From Campylobacteraceae bacterium (GTDB taxonomy: Bacteria > Campylobacterota > Campylobacteria > Campylobacterales > Sulfurovaceae), in assembly GCA_026986085.1 (NCBI GenBank), contig JALSPE010000157.1:1-7172 (forward strand): a stretch of 7,172 nt of DNA. The letters are read 5' to 3'. Shown here one piece after another: positions 5,982-7,172 of the stretch; position 1 is the stretch's first letter, and every line of letters begins with the position of its first letter. The position numbers and the translations under genes are program-made. Under the pieces are notes generated by a model. That model was not told the DNA's origin. It worked only from the letters and a program-made list of their open reading frames with translations, and did no database searches.

Positions 5982-7167
5982 AAGAGTCGCTATTGAATAT
6001 ATCTCGTGTAAATACCTTTTGCTCTACATCCAAAAGAGACTCTTCTAATCTATTAGCTACAATAACATCGCTTATATTTTTAAATTCATCCAAATCTGTT
6101 ATTACTCTTGAGCCAAAAAATTGCTCTTCTTCTAAAACTGGTTCATAGACAATAACCTCTATGCCTTTTGCTTTAATTCGTTTCATAATTCCTTGAATTG
6201 CACTGCTTCTAAAGTTGTCACTTCCACTCTTCATAACCAGCCTGTAAACTCCAACTATTCTATCTTGAGGGTTCTCTCCTAATCTTTTTATAATCTGGTC
6301 TGCTATAAAATCTTTTCTTGTGCTATTTGCATTTACTATTGCCTCTATAATATTGCTTGGAACATTTTTATAGTTTGCTAGTAACTGTTTAGTATCTTTT
6401 GGTAAACAGTAGCCTCCATATCCAAAACTCGGATTATTGTAGTGGGTTCCAATTCTTGGATCTAATCCAACACCATCTATTACTTCTTGAGTATTTAATC
6501 CGTGTGATAGGCAGTATGAGTCTAATTCGTTAAAGTAGGCAACACGCATAGCTAAATATGTATTTGCAAATAGTTTTATAGCTTCTGCTTCGGTTGAATC
6601 TGTAAAAAGGGTAGGAACATCATCTTTAAGAGCTCCCTCTTTTAAAAGGTTTGCAAAAACTTCTGCTCTTTTACTCTTCTCTCCCACTATAATTCTGCTA
6701 GGATTTAAGTTGTCATAGAGTGCTTTACCCTCTCTTAAAAACTCTGGCGAAAATATTATATTATTTGTATTAAACTTCTCTCTTAGGCTCTTTGTATAGC
6801 CTACTGGAACTGTTGATTTAATTACCATTGTAGCATCAGGATTAATTTGTAGAATATCTTTTACAACTGCCTCTATACTCTTTGTATTAAAGTAGTTTGT
6901 CTTTGGGTCATAATCTGTTGGAGTTGCAATTATAATATATTCAGCCCCCTCATAAGCCTCTTTTTTATCTAGTGTAGCTTTGAATGATTTACCTATATAT
7001 TTAGGTAAAAACTCCTCTATCTCTTTATCCTCTATAGGGCTTTTGCCACTATTTATAAGCTCAACCTTTTGAGGTATAATATCTAGTGCTACTACACTAT
7101 TGTTTTGAGCCAAAAGAAGACCATTACTTAACCCAACATATCCTGTTCCTGCAACTGCTATTTTCAT
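5980..7167 (-). CDS. ugd: UDP-glucose 6-dehydrogenase
   Basis: Ugd oxidises UDP-glucose to UDP-glucuronate with two NAD+ in the cytoplasm. The N-terminal NAD domain begins with GTGYVGLS (7-14). STVPVGYT (118-125) and SPEFLREGKALYD (140-152) follow, with E142 and E146 in the active-site region. IKLFAN (197-202) supplies the probable catalytic K198 and N202, and GYGGYCLPKDT (249-259) holds the thioester-forming nucleophile C254. The C-terminal UDP-binding domain includes VYRLVMKSGSDNFR (307-320) and ends in a TRDIFNSD tail like that of E. coli Ugd. The 395-residue length fits the short bacterial class. The ATG at 7167-7165 gives a proper Rossmann N-terminus (MKIAVAGTGYVG). Only five bases precede it in the window, so its ribosome site and promoter are not visible. 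It is the first gene seen in the operon, but earlier genes may exist. WecC/TviB-type dehydrogenases are longer and less similar. Confidence 0.95.
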   Translation of the reverse strand: MKIAVAGTGYVGLSNGLLLAQNNSVVALDIIPQKVELINSGKSPIEDKEIEEFLPKYIGKSFKATLDKKEAYEGAEYIIIATPTDYDPKTNYFNTKSIEAVVKDILQINPDATMVIKSTVPVGYTKSLREKFNTNNIIFSPEFLREGKALYDNLNPSRIIVGEKSKRAEVFANLLKEGALKDDVPTLFTDSTEAEAIKLFANTYLAMRVAYFNELDSYCLSHGLNTQEVIDGVGLDPRIGTHYNNPSFGYGGYCLPKDTKQLLANYKNVPSNIIEAIVNANSTRKDFIADQIIKRLGENPQDRIVGVYRLVMKSGSDNFRSSAIQGIMKRIKAKGIEVIVYEPVLEEEQFFGSRVITDLDEFKNISDVIVANRLEESLLDVEQKVFTRDIFNSDS

Positions 7168-7172
7168 CTATA

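Overview
The window holds one tightly packed, six-gene nucleotide-sugar operon on the minus strand (460-7167), and a 459-base left flank carrying the tail of an IS110-like transposase on the plus strand. The DNA is strongly AT-rich. The compact 398-residue glucose-6-phosphate isomerase, the AT-rich codon use and the gene set suggest a Campylobacterota bacterium (Sulfurimonas/Sulfurovum-like). That placement is inferred from protein character and no marker gene here confirms it.

Layout in transcription order, right to left: ugd (UDP-glucose dehydrogenase, 7167-5980), a UDP-glucuronate 4-epimerase-type SDR (5968-4904), an AlgC-like phosphomannomutase/phosphoglucomutase (4893-3499), galU (3502-2672), pgi (2672-1476) and galE (1476-460). 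Junctions are 11 and 10 bases apart, then overlap by 4, 1 and 1 bases. Each downstream gene has a Shine-Dalgarno-like purine run 6-7 bases before its start. Starts are ATG, TTG, ATG, GTG, ATG, GTG. The operon promoter and any earlier genes lie beyond the right edge.

The six enzymes form one connected route. Pgi converts fructose-6-P to glucose-6-P, the phosphohexomutase makes glucose-1-P, and GalU makes UDP-glucose. From there Ugd gives UDP-glucuronate, the SDR epimerase probably gives UDP-galacturonate, and GalE gives UDP-galactose. The mutase may also supply mannose-1-P. These are precursors for LPS, capsule or exopolysaccharide. No glycosyltransferase, polymerase or export gene is in the window.

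Left flank: positions 1-146 encode the C-terminal end of an IS110-family transposase, cut by the window edge and apparently ending early. Positions 147-459 have no credible gene but do have structure: two 13-base near-identical tandem copies (173-198), a strong interrupted hairpin with A-run and T-run bases (199-245), a second imperfect hairpin (256-288) and a small one (323-338). The strong hairpin fits a bidirectional terminator between convergent units. Because IS110-family elements can carry a structured bridge RNA in a non-coding end, the region is also a speculative candidate for such a remnant. No wholly new system is evident; this non-coding stretch is the least explained part of the window.
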